Shown: positions 23,121-34,875 of the stretch, piece after piece
How the letters are laid out: the number at the start of each line of letters is the position of its first letter
How positions within the stretch are numbered: the stretch's first letter is position 1
From: Lates calcarifer
Taxonomy: Eukaryota; Chordata; Actinopteri; Centropomidae
Assembly: GCF_001640805.2 (NCBI RefSeq)
Contig: NC_066838.1
Location: 18,968,749-19,032,748, forward strand
Length of the DNA stretch: 64,000 nucleotides
Direction: 5' to 3'
The notes under the pieces: model-generated
Told to the model about the DNA's origin: nothing
Database searches by the model: none
Seen by the model: only the letters and a program-made list of their open reading frames with translations
Position numbers and translations under genes: made by a program

Positions 23121-25209
23121 GGGAGTGTGCAGTCTAATCAGAGTAGAGCGGAGCTCTACAGTGAGCTAAGCCCTCAGTGACTGGCTAAACAGAGCCAGGT
23201 CCACTGTCCACTACTGATAGACTATGAAGGGAGAACAAACTTGTGATGGAAAGGCGTTTAAAGCAATGTTAGAAGCCCATCAGGGAACAGGTTCATTGAA
23301 GCCAGTCAGGGAGACTGGCTCATCCCTCCATCCTTCCCAGAAACCTACAAAGAGATGATAGCAGTGACCAGCTCCCATTTCAAAGAAGCTCACAGTGTGC
23401 AAGCACACACAGATACATAAAGAGAGAGAACATACACTGGACACAGAGCCATTTCAAACTCTGCATTAGCATCCAGAAATAGAGTGCAGAGACAATACAT
23501 CAAACCAAATATGTATTTTCCAACATCCTTTTTTGTGAGACGAATCGGAGGATGTACGTAGATTACAAATGTATTAAGTACTACAAAAAACTAAAAGCTA
23601 CTTATCAGTCAAACATGCATCAAAGCAAAGCTTTGTTTTAGTACAGCTTTTCAAAGCTGCTTCTACTGGTTCACTTATCTGACTGTTTTATGGTTTTTTT
23701 CACATTTTATGTCCACATGAATTTGAGAAGTTCAGACATTGACTTGCTGTCATGTTTGACAACTACAAAGCCACAACAAATCCAAAACACACTTTTAATG
23801 AGGTGCAAGTTTTTTAAACTCTTTTCAATTCCCACAGGCAAAACACTGATGGCTAATGTTAATCATAGCTTCACAAAGTTTACTGTTTAACTGTTGTTCA
23901 GTGGTGATAGACTGAAAGAAGCTTTATTTGGTTGGGAGGAAATTAGAAGCTGTTTCCCCCGTCTCAACTCTAAACTTTGCTTGGTTATACAGCAACACTG
24001 TACTGCTGCAGCAGCCTATGTACCATAAAGTGAACATAGAGTTGTGTGTGTCCTGTATATGGATGGCCTGTGGGCTATGTAAAAGCCTTTACCGTTTTGT
24101 TTGGTTGAACACCAATACACTTAACTTCACCGCTCCACTGTGTCTGGGTGAAAATTCAAAATGTCAGCATGAGATATTAGGCTGTAGATACCCCAAAACA
24201 CTTCTCTTGGTTTTCTAGAAAATCTTATCTGTTATTACTGTCTTTCTACATTGAATTTTAACCATATGAATGAGAGAAAAGCTAGGATACAAGGAAGGAC
24301 TTGAGGCAAAGACAAAGCTACTAATAGCAGTGTGCGTGTGCACCACTGTGTAAATCTGGGGGCACTCCTGCAAGTGTGGAGGTCATACTCCTCCTCAGAA
24401 CATCTGCGTTAATTTTAAACCTCTCTGTCAGCAACGATTAAACACCAATTAAAAAGATGCTGTGCGTGGACAGTGTGGTGTTGTTTAGTTCAGCTAACTA
24501 GTTTTTAATATGGCTTAAGAAAAATATCTTTGAGCTGCAGTGCAAAGTCAATTTTCTTTCATTTTAAGTCACTTGAAATGGTTTTGGCCATTTTTAATTC
24601 AAATGGAATTAGTACTATCACTTGCCAACAAAGCTTTACAGCAAAACCTCTGCTTATTCTGATTAAAAGGTCCACACGTTGTACTTAAATAGTGAGGGTG
24701 AAATGTCATGCAACATGAATTGATTATCCTACCTGACCATCTCGACTGGCTTTTTTCAGAGCTAAAGCCCTGTTGGATGGCTAATCAAGGGGCTGCTGCT
24801 GCTATAACTGTGGTTGGTTAGTCATGGAAGGGGACTAGTGCTAACAGGCTGGCTGATCTCAGAGCTGCTGGAGATTTGGCATGCACACTGCTGGATAATA
24901 ACACAGAATTATTTTTGTCTGTTCACATACTTTGGGCTCAGCTTTTAGGTTTTTGGTCAAACTTTCTGCTGTGTGAAACTGACCAACCAACATCAGTAAT
25001 GAGTTCAGTGCAGCAGTCAGATCGAACCAGATGCAATTTTGAGACTTCATAGGCTGCTAGAGGCTGATAGACATGTAGTCTCTGTGCACACTGATGGCCC
25101 ACGTGTATGCACAAAAATGTATAAACTGAGAAATCAATACTGTACATGCACATTCATATGCATATTCACAGAGAGATCAACCACAAAGACCACAAAGACA
25201 ATGTTTTTG

Positions 25210-25241
25210 ACTAATCAGCATCTCCCTAATGACTGATTAGT
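25210..25241. other. inverted repeat with TAATCA/TGATTA cores
   Basis: ACTAATCAG (25210-25218) is the exact inverted complement of CTGATTAGT (25233-25241), with a 14-base spacer. Each arm contains a TAATCA core that homeodomain proteins can bind. The repeat is short enough to be chance. Confidence 0.4.
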
Positions 25242-25936
25242 ATTCTTTCAAACAATCACAGAAGTGCTTGATTGGCCTTCATCAATTCTCAGCCACCTCT
25301 CGCAGCAAGGGGAGCTGAACTGTTGCCTGAGCTGGTATCGGGAGTCCAAACAATCACAGTGTGTAACTGCCTGTAAATAAAGAAAAACATATAGTATGGA
25401 GACACAATGCCAACAAATATCTGTGATCATGACCAAAACTATGGTTTTACATGAGCATAACTCTCTCAGTAACTACAAGATTGCCTGTTGCTATCACATT
25501 GTGGCCACATTTGTCCTGCTTTGTGCATTTGCCCCTATAATGAAAACCAAAGACTCTGTTTTCTGTTTTCTTCTGTTTTCCTCATTCTGTATTGTTTTGA
25601 TTAACATTCATTTCCTTCTTCTTCTCCTCCGCATTGTGGTGAGATATGAAAAATGGAAGACAGACGGAAAGAAAGCGAGACCGCAAGAAAGAGAGAGAGA
25701 GTGAGAAAAAGAGAGAAAATCAAGTCTTTTGGCAATTAGGGCTGGCTTTAGTAGTGATTAGGAGAGAAGGCAGTAAAAGAGAGAGAGGGATCAGGCCGAA
25801 TAAAGCCTCTCCCAGGAAGAGAAAATTCCCTTTGTAGAAAAAAAGGAGAGGAACTAACAGCAGAATGAATGCAAGCACTAACTTCCCCAACTTTTTCTTG
25901 CAGTTGTGGGTCTGTGCAGTGCTGAACAGCACATTT

Positions 25937-25968
25937 AACACACACAAACTCACACACACGCAAACACA
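25937..25968. repeat. CA microsatellite, imperfect
   Basis: A CA-rich run with AAACT and CG interruptions. Confidence 0.8.
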
Positions 25969-26620
25969 ATTAACATAGTCAAGAGGTATTTACACAGCAA
26001 ACCACAGCTCACATCCCTATGTTGCTCTCATTCCCTCACAGCAGTCATTTGGCCTTTTACCCTGCCTTTCTGTGGTTATTGGGTGGAGGGGGCAAACTCT
26101 AAAATGCTCTGGCGGTTGTGGTCCAGTGCGTTTCCTGGATCGATAGCCTACAAATTCAATGATGGATTTGATACGTACAGTATAGGTTATTGTTCCCTAG
26201 AGAACTTGGCCCAGATTTTGTATCCCTACTGTATGCACTGCTATATACAGGCATAGCCTTAAGCCCTGCAGCAAGAGATCTGATACAGTCTGACCAAGAG
26301 GATTTCACACACAGAGGAGTGCAGCAGATGTGTGTGTTTGAGTAACATGGTCTGGAGTCTGCAGGACTGTTCATGGCTCCATGACGATGGTTTAGGTAGT
26401 GTTAATAGTTACATAAGGCTGGACTAAGACTGAGGAAGGATGACAGTTGTCTTGTCTTGGTGAGCAGAGCATTTACTCTGACAGAGAATGCTGCTGTCAG
26501 CAGTTTGAATCAAGTCAGGTTCTGAAGGATATGGGTTTGCTTTTCAGCATTCTAATTTTGCTAACCTTACTCTTCCCCTTTGGTCTGTTCAGACCACTAC
26601 GATCTTAAGGCCAGCATATC

Positions 26621-26650
26621 TATGTGTGTGTGTATTTGTGTTTGTGTGTG
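26621..26650. repeat. GT microsatellite, imperfect
   Basis: A GT run with ATTT and TTT interruptions. Confidence 0.8.
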
Positions 26651-28284
26651 TCCCTTCCTCCCCAGCCCTTATATCTATCAACTACCCCTGGAACAGCTCC
26701 CAGTCACCAACCAATCCCAATCCACTACACCCACCACTGCGTCTCTTAATATTTTCTGTCACAGTGGAAAACAGGAGGAGAAATGCAGATACACAAGCAC
26801 AAAAAGACAGCTTAGTACAGGCCATAACAAACAAAGGCGTCAACTTTGCCTTTATTTCAGTGTTTGCCTGCAAGCATCAAATATGCTTGTTGTAAAGAAA
26901 AAGAAATCATTTTCATATTGTTTTCTCAAGCTTCCCCAAGGAAGCAAACAGCACAAAATTGCTTTCCCCAACTGCTGGAGGAAATACAGGCTGTATTTCT
27001 CAAATCTAATCAACATCTCTCCATCACAACTTTAAGAAAAGGTTCTGTTTTTGCAATTGTAGGGGTCAGAGCATAAACCAGAGAAGTCCCTCAAGCCTTT
27101 AAACTGTGGAAAAACATACATGTAATTACACAATGTGTATGGAGGATAAAGAACATGGTCTTTCAGTAGTAATAGGCTATATCACTTCTGTTTTTTCCCC
27201 CTTATACAATAGCTATCAGGCTGCGATCCCTGAAATCCAGGAGCTGATGGTGGACTGCGATGGCTGAACCATGCAATTAGTGGTTCTGAAGTTTCACTGA
27301 GATAGGAACTAGCTGAGTTCAACAAACGGCCAAGTCAGTGACATGACTCCAAGAAAGACTAAAAGCCCTTGAAATACAGAGCTTGTACAACTGTAACACA
27401 ATGAAGTAAATGATACCTAGACTTTTTCAAATGTTACACTTTGTATTCAGATAACTGGGTCTGTATGAACCATTTAAACTTAAAAATTAACTTTAAAATT
27501 AATAAATAAAAAAAATGTATACAGCTTATGAACTGAAAAATCAGCTGTTGTCTGTCATTGCTAATGCAGCTGTTGGATAAACACAGGCTAGCTCAGTATC
27601 TGAAGGAATTGTATGCGTATTGGACTTCATGATTTATGTCCAATGCCAACAGTGCAGGTAGTGTGGCCAGTATCATGAGGCAGAAAGTAACCTCACTGAT
27701 TTCTAACTCCACATCACCAGATTGTTTTCATTTTCAAAATTACAGTTTTCATCCCCAACCTACCTTGACTCAAGTAACATCACAAAAAGGCTTTTTACAA
27801 TACAATACAATAGTCCTAAAGACTGTAAACAGATTTTGGTCCTAAAATTAGTGGGTTGACTTGAGATCCTGGTCACATTAAACTCATACCTCCCATTGGG
27901 GTAAGATACTATGATTCAACAAATGACAGAGGTCACCTGTGTGTGTGATTACATACAGGATTATGTGAGTGTATAAACCTGTAAGCTAGAGTACAGTGTC
28001 ATAGAGCAAGCTAAAGGAGAAACATTAGTCACTGATGATTACTAACAACATCCTCCTGAGGGCATCAGTGCCATTACGTGTGTGAGTACATGATGTTTTT
28101 CTATTATGTAGCAGCACTGAACCTTCTTGTGGGCTGAACGAGTGGCCTTTACGAGGAAGTGACTGATGGGTCTTAAAACTGTCAGCTAAATGTGTTCTAG
28201 GGCTTGTACACTATAACAGGGCCAAGCCCAAAGAATGGCCGAGCTGAGTGGCTTTAGTGTGTTTGTGCATCTATATTAATGTGT

Positions 28285-28326
28285 TGTGTGTGTGTGTGTG
28301 TGTGTATGTTTGTGTGCACACACACA
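28285..28326. repeat. GT run followed by a GT/CA palindrome
   Basis: About ten GT units are followed by TGTGTGCACACACACA, where GT and CA repeats meet head to head and can fold back. Confidence 0.9.
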
Positions 28327-29615
28327 GGTTGAGTGGTCCAAATATCTCTCCTGTGGGTGAAAGTGTGAAATACAGGAACGCTTTCCTGCAACTGTTGATA
28401 AGGTGCACACTGATATGACGATCCTGTCAGGTAACACCCACAGCAACCACTCTTAAACTCACTCTCAAACAGACACACACACACACAGCATAGACAGAGA
28501 ATCACAGAAGCTGGAGGCTGAAGGAGGCTGGCAGAGAAGGGCTCCCAGAGGTACAAACACAGACAGCAGTGTAACAGCCTACCCTCTCCCCTACCTCCCA
28601 AAAACAAATCCTCCAGAACACACAAACAAACACATATGCTTTGCAAACAAATGCACATATATCATTTGTCAGACTGTCAGAGATGCGGCACTAACCTTCA
28701 TTGCAGCTAATTGTTGTGCAATCTAGCAGGAGAAGGCCCTGGAGCTCCATTGGAGAGGCCACACGCCACATGTGGTGTTTGTCTATGTGTAGGCTTTTAT
28801 GAGCGGAGGGCAAGTGTGTGTCTCAGTTTGTCAGCATGAGGGATATGAACATGAATGCATGCACTTGTGCACCAGTGTGAGCTTAGTGTGTGTGTGGTCT
28901 GCTTATGGTATGTTTTGTGTGTACAGGGGAGATAAATTAGCAGTGCTAGCAGGTTGCTCTGACAAGTCCCGTTAATGAGAACATCCTCCGGAGCCTTTTG
29001 GGCCAGGGAGAGAAACCAGGGGCCGTGATCATCTGTTCAGACTGGAAGATGGCATGGAGGGAGGGAAGCTGCAGAACGGCAAAAAGCCTGCATGATTAGA
29101 CCACACCATCTGCAGGAGAGGTGCTAATGTGTAGTTGGAAGTATGAGCAGAGGAAAAAGGGAGAAGAAAAATATGTATACTGTAGAAAAAGAGGACCCCC
29201 AGAGGAAATGTTGTACAGAGACAGTTGGACATAAAGTGAACTAGAGTAAGCTTTTGCATTTAGCCTGGACAATTCCACACTATGCACTGCTAATGCTAAA
29301 AAAGCATTTGGCACTTAGAAGTGAGACAGCCTCTAGGCAAACATGCTTTAGTGATGTACAGCATCGTAACAAAGTCAAAAATTGCCAAAGGCGGATTGTC
29401 CCCATAGGGTGTGTGACAGCTCCATTTGACTGAGTGAAACAGAGTTAAACATGTTATGACAAAGCTGCAATGTTGTATCAAAAATCTGGCATGTAAAATA
29501 ATACAATACTTTGAAAACATTATTCTGTCAAAATGTCTGACTTATGTGCAGTGTGTTAAGTGTATTTCATGCAATATGTCTATACATCTCTGTGGGTGTG
29601 TACTGTATACATACA

Positions 29616-29646
29616 ATGTGTGTGCACACACACACAAAACACACAC
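29616..29646. repeat. GT/CA head-to-head microsatellite
   Basis: TGTGTGTGC is followed by a CA run, forming an inverted dinucleotide repeat like that at 28311-28326. Confidence 0.88.
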
Positions 29647-29878
29647 GTGCTTGTGACAAGTTGCCAATTTGGCTACAGTTGACTCACCTACACCTAGCTT
29701 GGTAGGGCAAAGCTAACTGGCTCCTTGTGAGTTTTGGAAATCACAAACCAAGTAGAGGGGTTTAGAAATGCATGAGGCGCTCCGCTGTGTAGCATTACCA
29801 TGATTCATCTTCACACAACTGCAAAAGCTTGTGATAATCGCTTTAGCTAATCCTTGCACGCTTCAGGCAAACAAGCAT

Positions 29879-29922
29879 GGAGAGAGTGAAGGGGTGGTTT
29901 GGAGAGAGTGAAGGGGTGGTTC
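29879..29922 (+). repeat. 22-bp tandem duplication
   Basis: Two adjacent copies of GGAGAGAGTGAAGGGGTGGT plus TT or TC (29879-29900 and 29901-29922) differ only at the last base. The near identity suggests a recent tandem duplication. Confidence 0.8.
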
Positions 29923-30260
29923 TTTAACCCTGGGGGGTGGACTGAACTGGGTGATGATGCTGGTGTAGGTGCAACATGGTCAGGGTTGAAGGTGTGTGTT
30001 TTTTATGTACTTACATTTATGTATGTGTCATAGCATGGCATTAGTAGTCCTCACAAGTACACTGAACTATGTTAAATTCAAATCAAACTGTCAAGTGGAA
30101 ATGAAACATGAATGCAAGATGTGAAGCAGATGAAATCCAATGAAATTCTATCATTGGTTGCTCCAGGTCTGTTCCTGCCAGTTAATAAATGTGTGAGTTT
30201 AGGATGTTTGGGTGTGATTCTTGTGCACACATGTGCAATCAAAGGGCACAGTTACTGTAT

Positions 30261-30277
30261 ATGTGTGTGTGTGTTTG
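30261..30277. repeat. GT microsatellite, short
   Basis: About seven GT units followed by TTGTAT. Confidence 0.8.
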
Positions 30278-32059
30278 TATAGCGTCATGGCCTAGGTTCA
30301 GATCTGTGCATCTCTATCCAAGCATATCCATCACCATCTATTGCTCCTTCAACACAAACATCTCTCATTCTCAGCCCTGCCTGGTTACAAAGCCTCACCT
30401 ACGCTGCTTCTATTCCTAGACTTTGGATGCCTCCAGTAGAGCGAAAGCGCAAAAGGTTTACACCCAGACTGACACCTTCCTGGGATATGGCCTATAGACA
30501 TGGCCAGAGGATCACCTCATTAGCATCAGAAGGCTCTGCTCCCTGACAAGCGAGACTTCACTGCACTTCTCTCACAAAATAATGAGCAAATATAACCTCT
30601 AATGGCTAAATATAGGTGAGCGTGGTCTCAAGAGACTTGGAGCAGAAACTGTACACCATGAGAGGTGTCTCGGTCCTTTCGAAGTTTCGTTGTGGTGTGG
30701 GCGTGAAGAGTGCACAAAGTAAACAAAAGACTTTAAGAGGAGGAAGTGATAGTTGAACAGTGTTTGATGAGAGCTCTTAGCCCGTAGCTATAGCGCATTA
30801 GGCACAGATGAGCCACAGCCAGCTCCCACACTGTTAATGTGGAACACATTACAACTGCACAATGAGTTATGATTGCCATTAAAGAGCAAATGATTCAGAC
30901 TTCACAGCTGGATTTAAAGGGCTGCCACCGCTGTGCCCTGTCCTTTCTCAGTCCTGCCCACGCTTACTACAGTGACACTCTGGTGACAATCACTCCGCTA
31001 TACTCACCTCACAGAGTGAATCCACTCACATTTGGCAAGCTTTTCCACTTTTGTGAATGCATATACAGTATACTTTGTGTTTTTATATTTGAGTCATCCT
31101 GCACGTAAGCAACCTTGAGCTGCGAAGTGCATGATTACACTGACTGTGTGCAACATAATAAATAGCTACTTTGTGCACCTAGGTGAGCTTAACCTCCTCT
31201 CTCTCTTTTGAAAGATCCCAATTCTTTTTCTCCATCTGCTTCTTTCAGAGCTAGCAGGAGTCCCAATAATGGCATCATGCATTTTGGAAAGCCATGAGGG
31301 AGCAGTACATGGAGGCTAGTGGGGAGAGAGAAGGGGAAGAGGTGGGAAAGGGTAGAGTCACAGACGAAGAGACCTCTCCTCCAACTGCTCTCTCTCTCTA
31401 TTTCTCTCTCTCTCGCCCACATGATCTATCTCTCCCTCTGGGGCCAGAAGGCTAGCTGTGAAATGAATGAGAGGCAAAGCGTGGGCAGGCGCTAACGCTA
31501 AGATAATGACGCCGTTTTGTCAGCCCTGGCCTAAAGCTCTGTCTCTTAGGCACATGAAAGAGGAGGGAGACGGCAGGACAGTGTGATGGAACACAGGCTA
31601 CATGGTCGTGAGCTAACAGCAATGAGCGTGCGTTTTTCAAGTCTACAGGCGTCTGCAGTTGACAGGACAGAATAGCGTTTGATTCGGCCGTTTGATCCCC
31701 ACAAACACAGCAAATAGGCTAAGGGAGCTTTCACACTGTGTCAAGAGTGTCAGTGGTCAGAAACCTCAACCGCTTCTCTCCATCTACAAGGCAGTTAGGG
31801 AAAGCTGTGAGCAATTACAGCAAAGAGAAAAGTTTCCCAAGAACATGTAATGAGAAGTATTTGAGGTGGAAGACAATTTCTGCAGTCTGGTTTTAATACA
31901 TGGACCCAAGTGAGCTGGCCTCGACCGCTGTGGAGAAAATAAAGAGAGGGAACCTGCATTTTGTTATTAGGCTGCGATTCGAACTGTGAAAAGTTAACCA
32001 AATGAAACCATCAAAGCAACGATTGGTACTAATTATCACTGCTGTTTAACATCAGAGAA

Positions 32060-32084
32060 ACAAAACAAACAAACAAACAAACAC
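32060..32084. repeat. (CAAA)n microsatellite
   Basis: About five AAAC-type units, passing into CACACAC. Confidence 0.88.
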
Positions 32085-33818
32085 ACACTGCAAATATTAA
32101 ATGTGTTCTCCATGGGTTAGATTGAGCCTCATTTATTTTAAGTCCTGCTGGAACATGATTTGTGGGCCTGCGGCAGATACGCCCAGATGCTTAGTTACGA
32201 CTAACAGTAAGATACTAATGTATGAGATAGACGACATAGCTAGAAATCATAAGTGCAGCTTGAAGCAGATATTAGATCTGTGACAACACAGTAACAGGAT
32301 GAATGCTGCATTGCACGAGACACAGCACAAAGCGCCTGTCTGAACAATTCGAACATATATCATATTCGGTGACTGAGTCAGATTTTGCATCTCACGAGCT
32401 GCTAATATGAGTAACGATGCCAGGACGGAGAGGAGAAAAGTTTATCGTTCAATAAATCACTGAGTTTTTTTGGCAAGTCTCTCCCTGAGTCACTGAGTCC
32501 TCTCTCTCTGTCACAGCAGATCACTGACTGAACAACAGCACAGTAAGAGACAAAGGCCCTGTCAGTGCCTCATTAGGCTGCTCATTAGGAAGCTGGCTGT
32601 ATATTCAAACATTCTCCACGGCTGACCATTTGAGTCAAGGCTAAGTCATCTCTCTTGCTCTCGCTTGCAAGGCAGAGAGCTCGAGGTCAGTAGGATCCGT
32701 CATTATTAGTTCCGTTACATTTTCTCTGACTGGTTTGGATCTAATGACCTGATCCTGGGGTCAGACAGCCTCAGGCCCTGTCTGCACGCGTAACTTTCTC
32801 TCCTCTAAGATCCAACTTTGCATTCATCTTGATGCTGTAAACCACTTTCCTTCATTTCGTTACATGACCCTTGCCTGCAGGCTCCTGACACTGTAATTGG
32901 AAGTGAACCACGCGCTTCCACCATTCAACTGCGAGCACTTGTTGTCTGTTTATGATAGTGTACAGTACGCATCTCATCATTCACTGACCTGAACTGCAGT
33001 GCTTGATCATTAGTGTGACTCCTTAAAAAATAAGAGGAAAAACAGACATTATTGCTGCACACATTACTTGATATAAAGACAGGTGTCAGTCAGGAGTACA
33101 TCTGGTTTATTGCCGGTGAGGCAGCATTGATGTTAACAGTGGGTTGAGTCCCAGATTTACTGGTTGCGGTCAAGAAAAGGACATGCGGAGGAGGTGGCAC
33201 ATGTCTACTACTGCCAGAACAAGCTATCTGCCCTAGTGTTTGGCACCTGCCTGTCTGGCAGCCATGTTACCAACTGTGCATTAACCCTCCCCCCTCCACG
33301 TGCCTCCCTAAATAATCCATATTCCTCTGAAGATTTTTGTACAGATAACACTCACTCATTATACATCTTGCTCCAGACATAACTTCTTTCACTTCTTCAC
33401 CCTTTGTGACTTTTTGAAAGTGTGCTGCCTTAAAACAGAGCTACAATATTGTCTCTCTGAAATATTTGTGTCCTTGTGTGCACATCTTTTCTTGTTGGGC
33501 CCTCATAATACATCAGATCGGCTTCAGCTAGATTCTACAGGTCTCTGACCTCTACTGGAGGGATAAGCACCATTCTTCCAAAATATATTCCTGTATTAGT
33601 GCATGATGGTGGTGGTGAGTGGTGTTGAAAACCTCCTACAGAATACCCTTCAGGTGTTTGATTGTGTTCTGGTATCTGCAAAGGCCATAACATATGATTC
33701 ACAGCATTTTGATACTCATCAAACCATGCAGTGACCCTTGGTGCCCTGTATGGAAACATCTGTATTTTTATGATCCTCTACTCAGTTATTCAGTTTTTTT
33801 CCTCTTTTTGTGTTTACT

Positions 33819-33840
33819 GAGAGAGAGAGAGAGAGAGAGA
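33819..33840. repeat. (GA)11 microsatellite
   Basis: This is a perfect GA run after a T-rich stretch at 33792-33813. Confidence 0.93.
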
Positions 33841-34823
33841 CTCTGAATCATATCCTTGTATCAACTGGACATTGTGAAAGGCAGAGCATCTAATAATGAG
33901 AATAGTCAGTACTCAAACAAGTTTATTTATTCTTTTCATTTCCTGTCACAGCAGGCAAAGGGAGTGCTAGTAAAAAAAACATCAAACATCAAATCTAAGG
34001 AGAAAAACCTGCTCAACAGTGATGCTGTTTGGAAAAGAAAGGATATATAGAATATATAGAAACAGGGGATGAAGAAAAAGGCTAGAAAGCTAGAGTCATT
34101 AATTGTTCTTGGCCCGGGTCCTGTGGATACTTTGGCCGTGCAGGGGGGCATTTGAGGAGAAAGGTGAGAAAAAACAGCAGGGGTGGAAGAGGAGGTGTGG
34201 ATGCAATTAAAAGGCAGGGTCAGAGGTAAGGGAGGATTGTGGGTGATTAATGCCCCAAGCACTACAGACAACCTCAACTGACACACCAAAACACACACAT
34301 TCTTATACCAGAAACTTCCTCTTTGTTGTTATTCTGGAGTTTAAAGTTCTTCTGTTCCCGTAAATTCAGCTCAAAGTGAGGCCTTTCATTAAGCACCATT
34401 CTTTCAAATATTTTACCTGTGGACACCACTCAGTAATGGCCTGTGGGTTCAAAACTCTCTCAGAGGTTACAGCAATGGCAATGCAAGTTGAAAAGCCCTT
34501 TCCCACCACACTCCGTTATAAATTAAGTTACATCAGTAAAGTAAGTCCCTAGTCACAATGAATTGTTTTTTTCACACTTAAATGGTAATATTGAATAAAA
34601 GAATAAAGAACTGTAGAAGCCTAATCTGTGTGCTCATTTGTTTTTTTGTGTGTGTGTTCTACTTGCTTAATCTGCCTTTTCCCTTCACAGTGGGTTAGAG
34701 CGGTGGCGCACACTTACAGAGACATAATGAGTGTATCTTTGTGCCATAATTACTGGGTGCAACACAAACTGTCGATACACTTGAAAGGATGAGCTTCCAC
34801 AAACACATGACAAGACATGGACA

Positions 34824-34826
<3 letters not shown>

Positions 34827-34871
<45 letters not shown>
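34827..34871. repeat. (AC)n microsatellite, about 22 units
   Basis: This is an uninterrupted AC dinucleotide run and the longest in the window. It gives rise to Val/Cys-repeat open frames on the minus strand, which are artefacts. Confidence 0.97.

Positions 34872-34875
<4 letters not shown>

Larger units (their letters stand above)
17439..34826 (-). other. upstream intron of the cadherin gene, proximal part
   Basis: This stretch lies directly upstream of the prodomain exon and ends in its acceptor. It should be intron at least up to the next upstream exon, which was not found. It contains a repeat relic at 20870-21137, CA/GT repeats at about 21571-21606, 21774-21814, 25937-25968, 26621-26650, 28285-28326 and 29616-29646, purine-rich DNA at 22230-23120, a 22-bp tandem duplication at 29879-29922, a (CAAA)n run at 32060-32084 and a (GA)11 run at 33819-33840. 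No supported gene or RNA gene is seen. Several GC-richer stretches, such as 32620-32900, could be conserved noncoding DNA, but sequence alone cannot show it. Confidence 0.55.

Noticed and set aside
28695..28780. Possible minus-strand exon ending at a good donor (AATGAAG then GTTAGTG) with an open frame containing MELQGLLLLDC
   Set aside because: The hydrophobic stretch hinted at a signal peptide for the cadherin gene, but the sequence does not resemble cadherin-2/-4 exon 1 or 2, and nothing supports an acceptor or start context.
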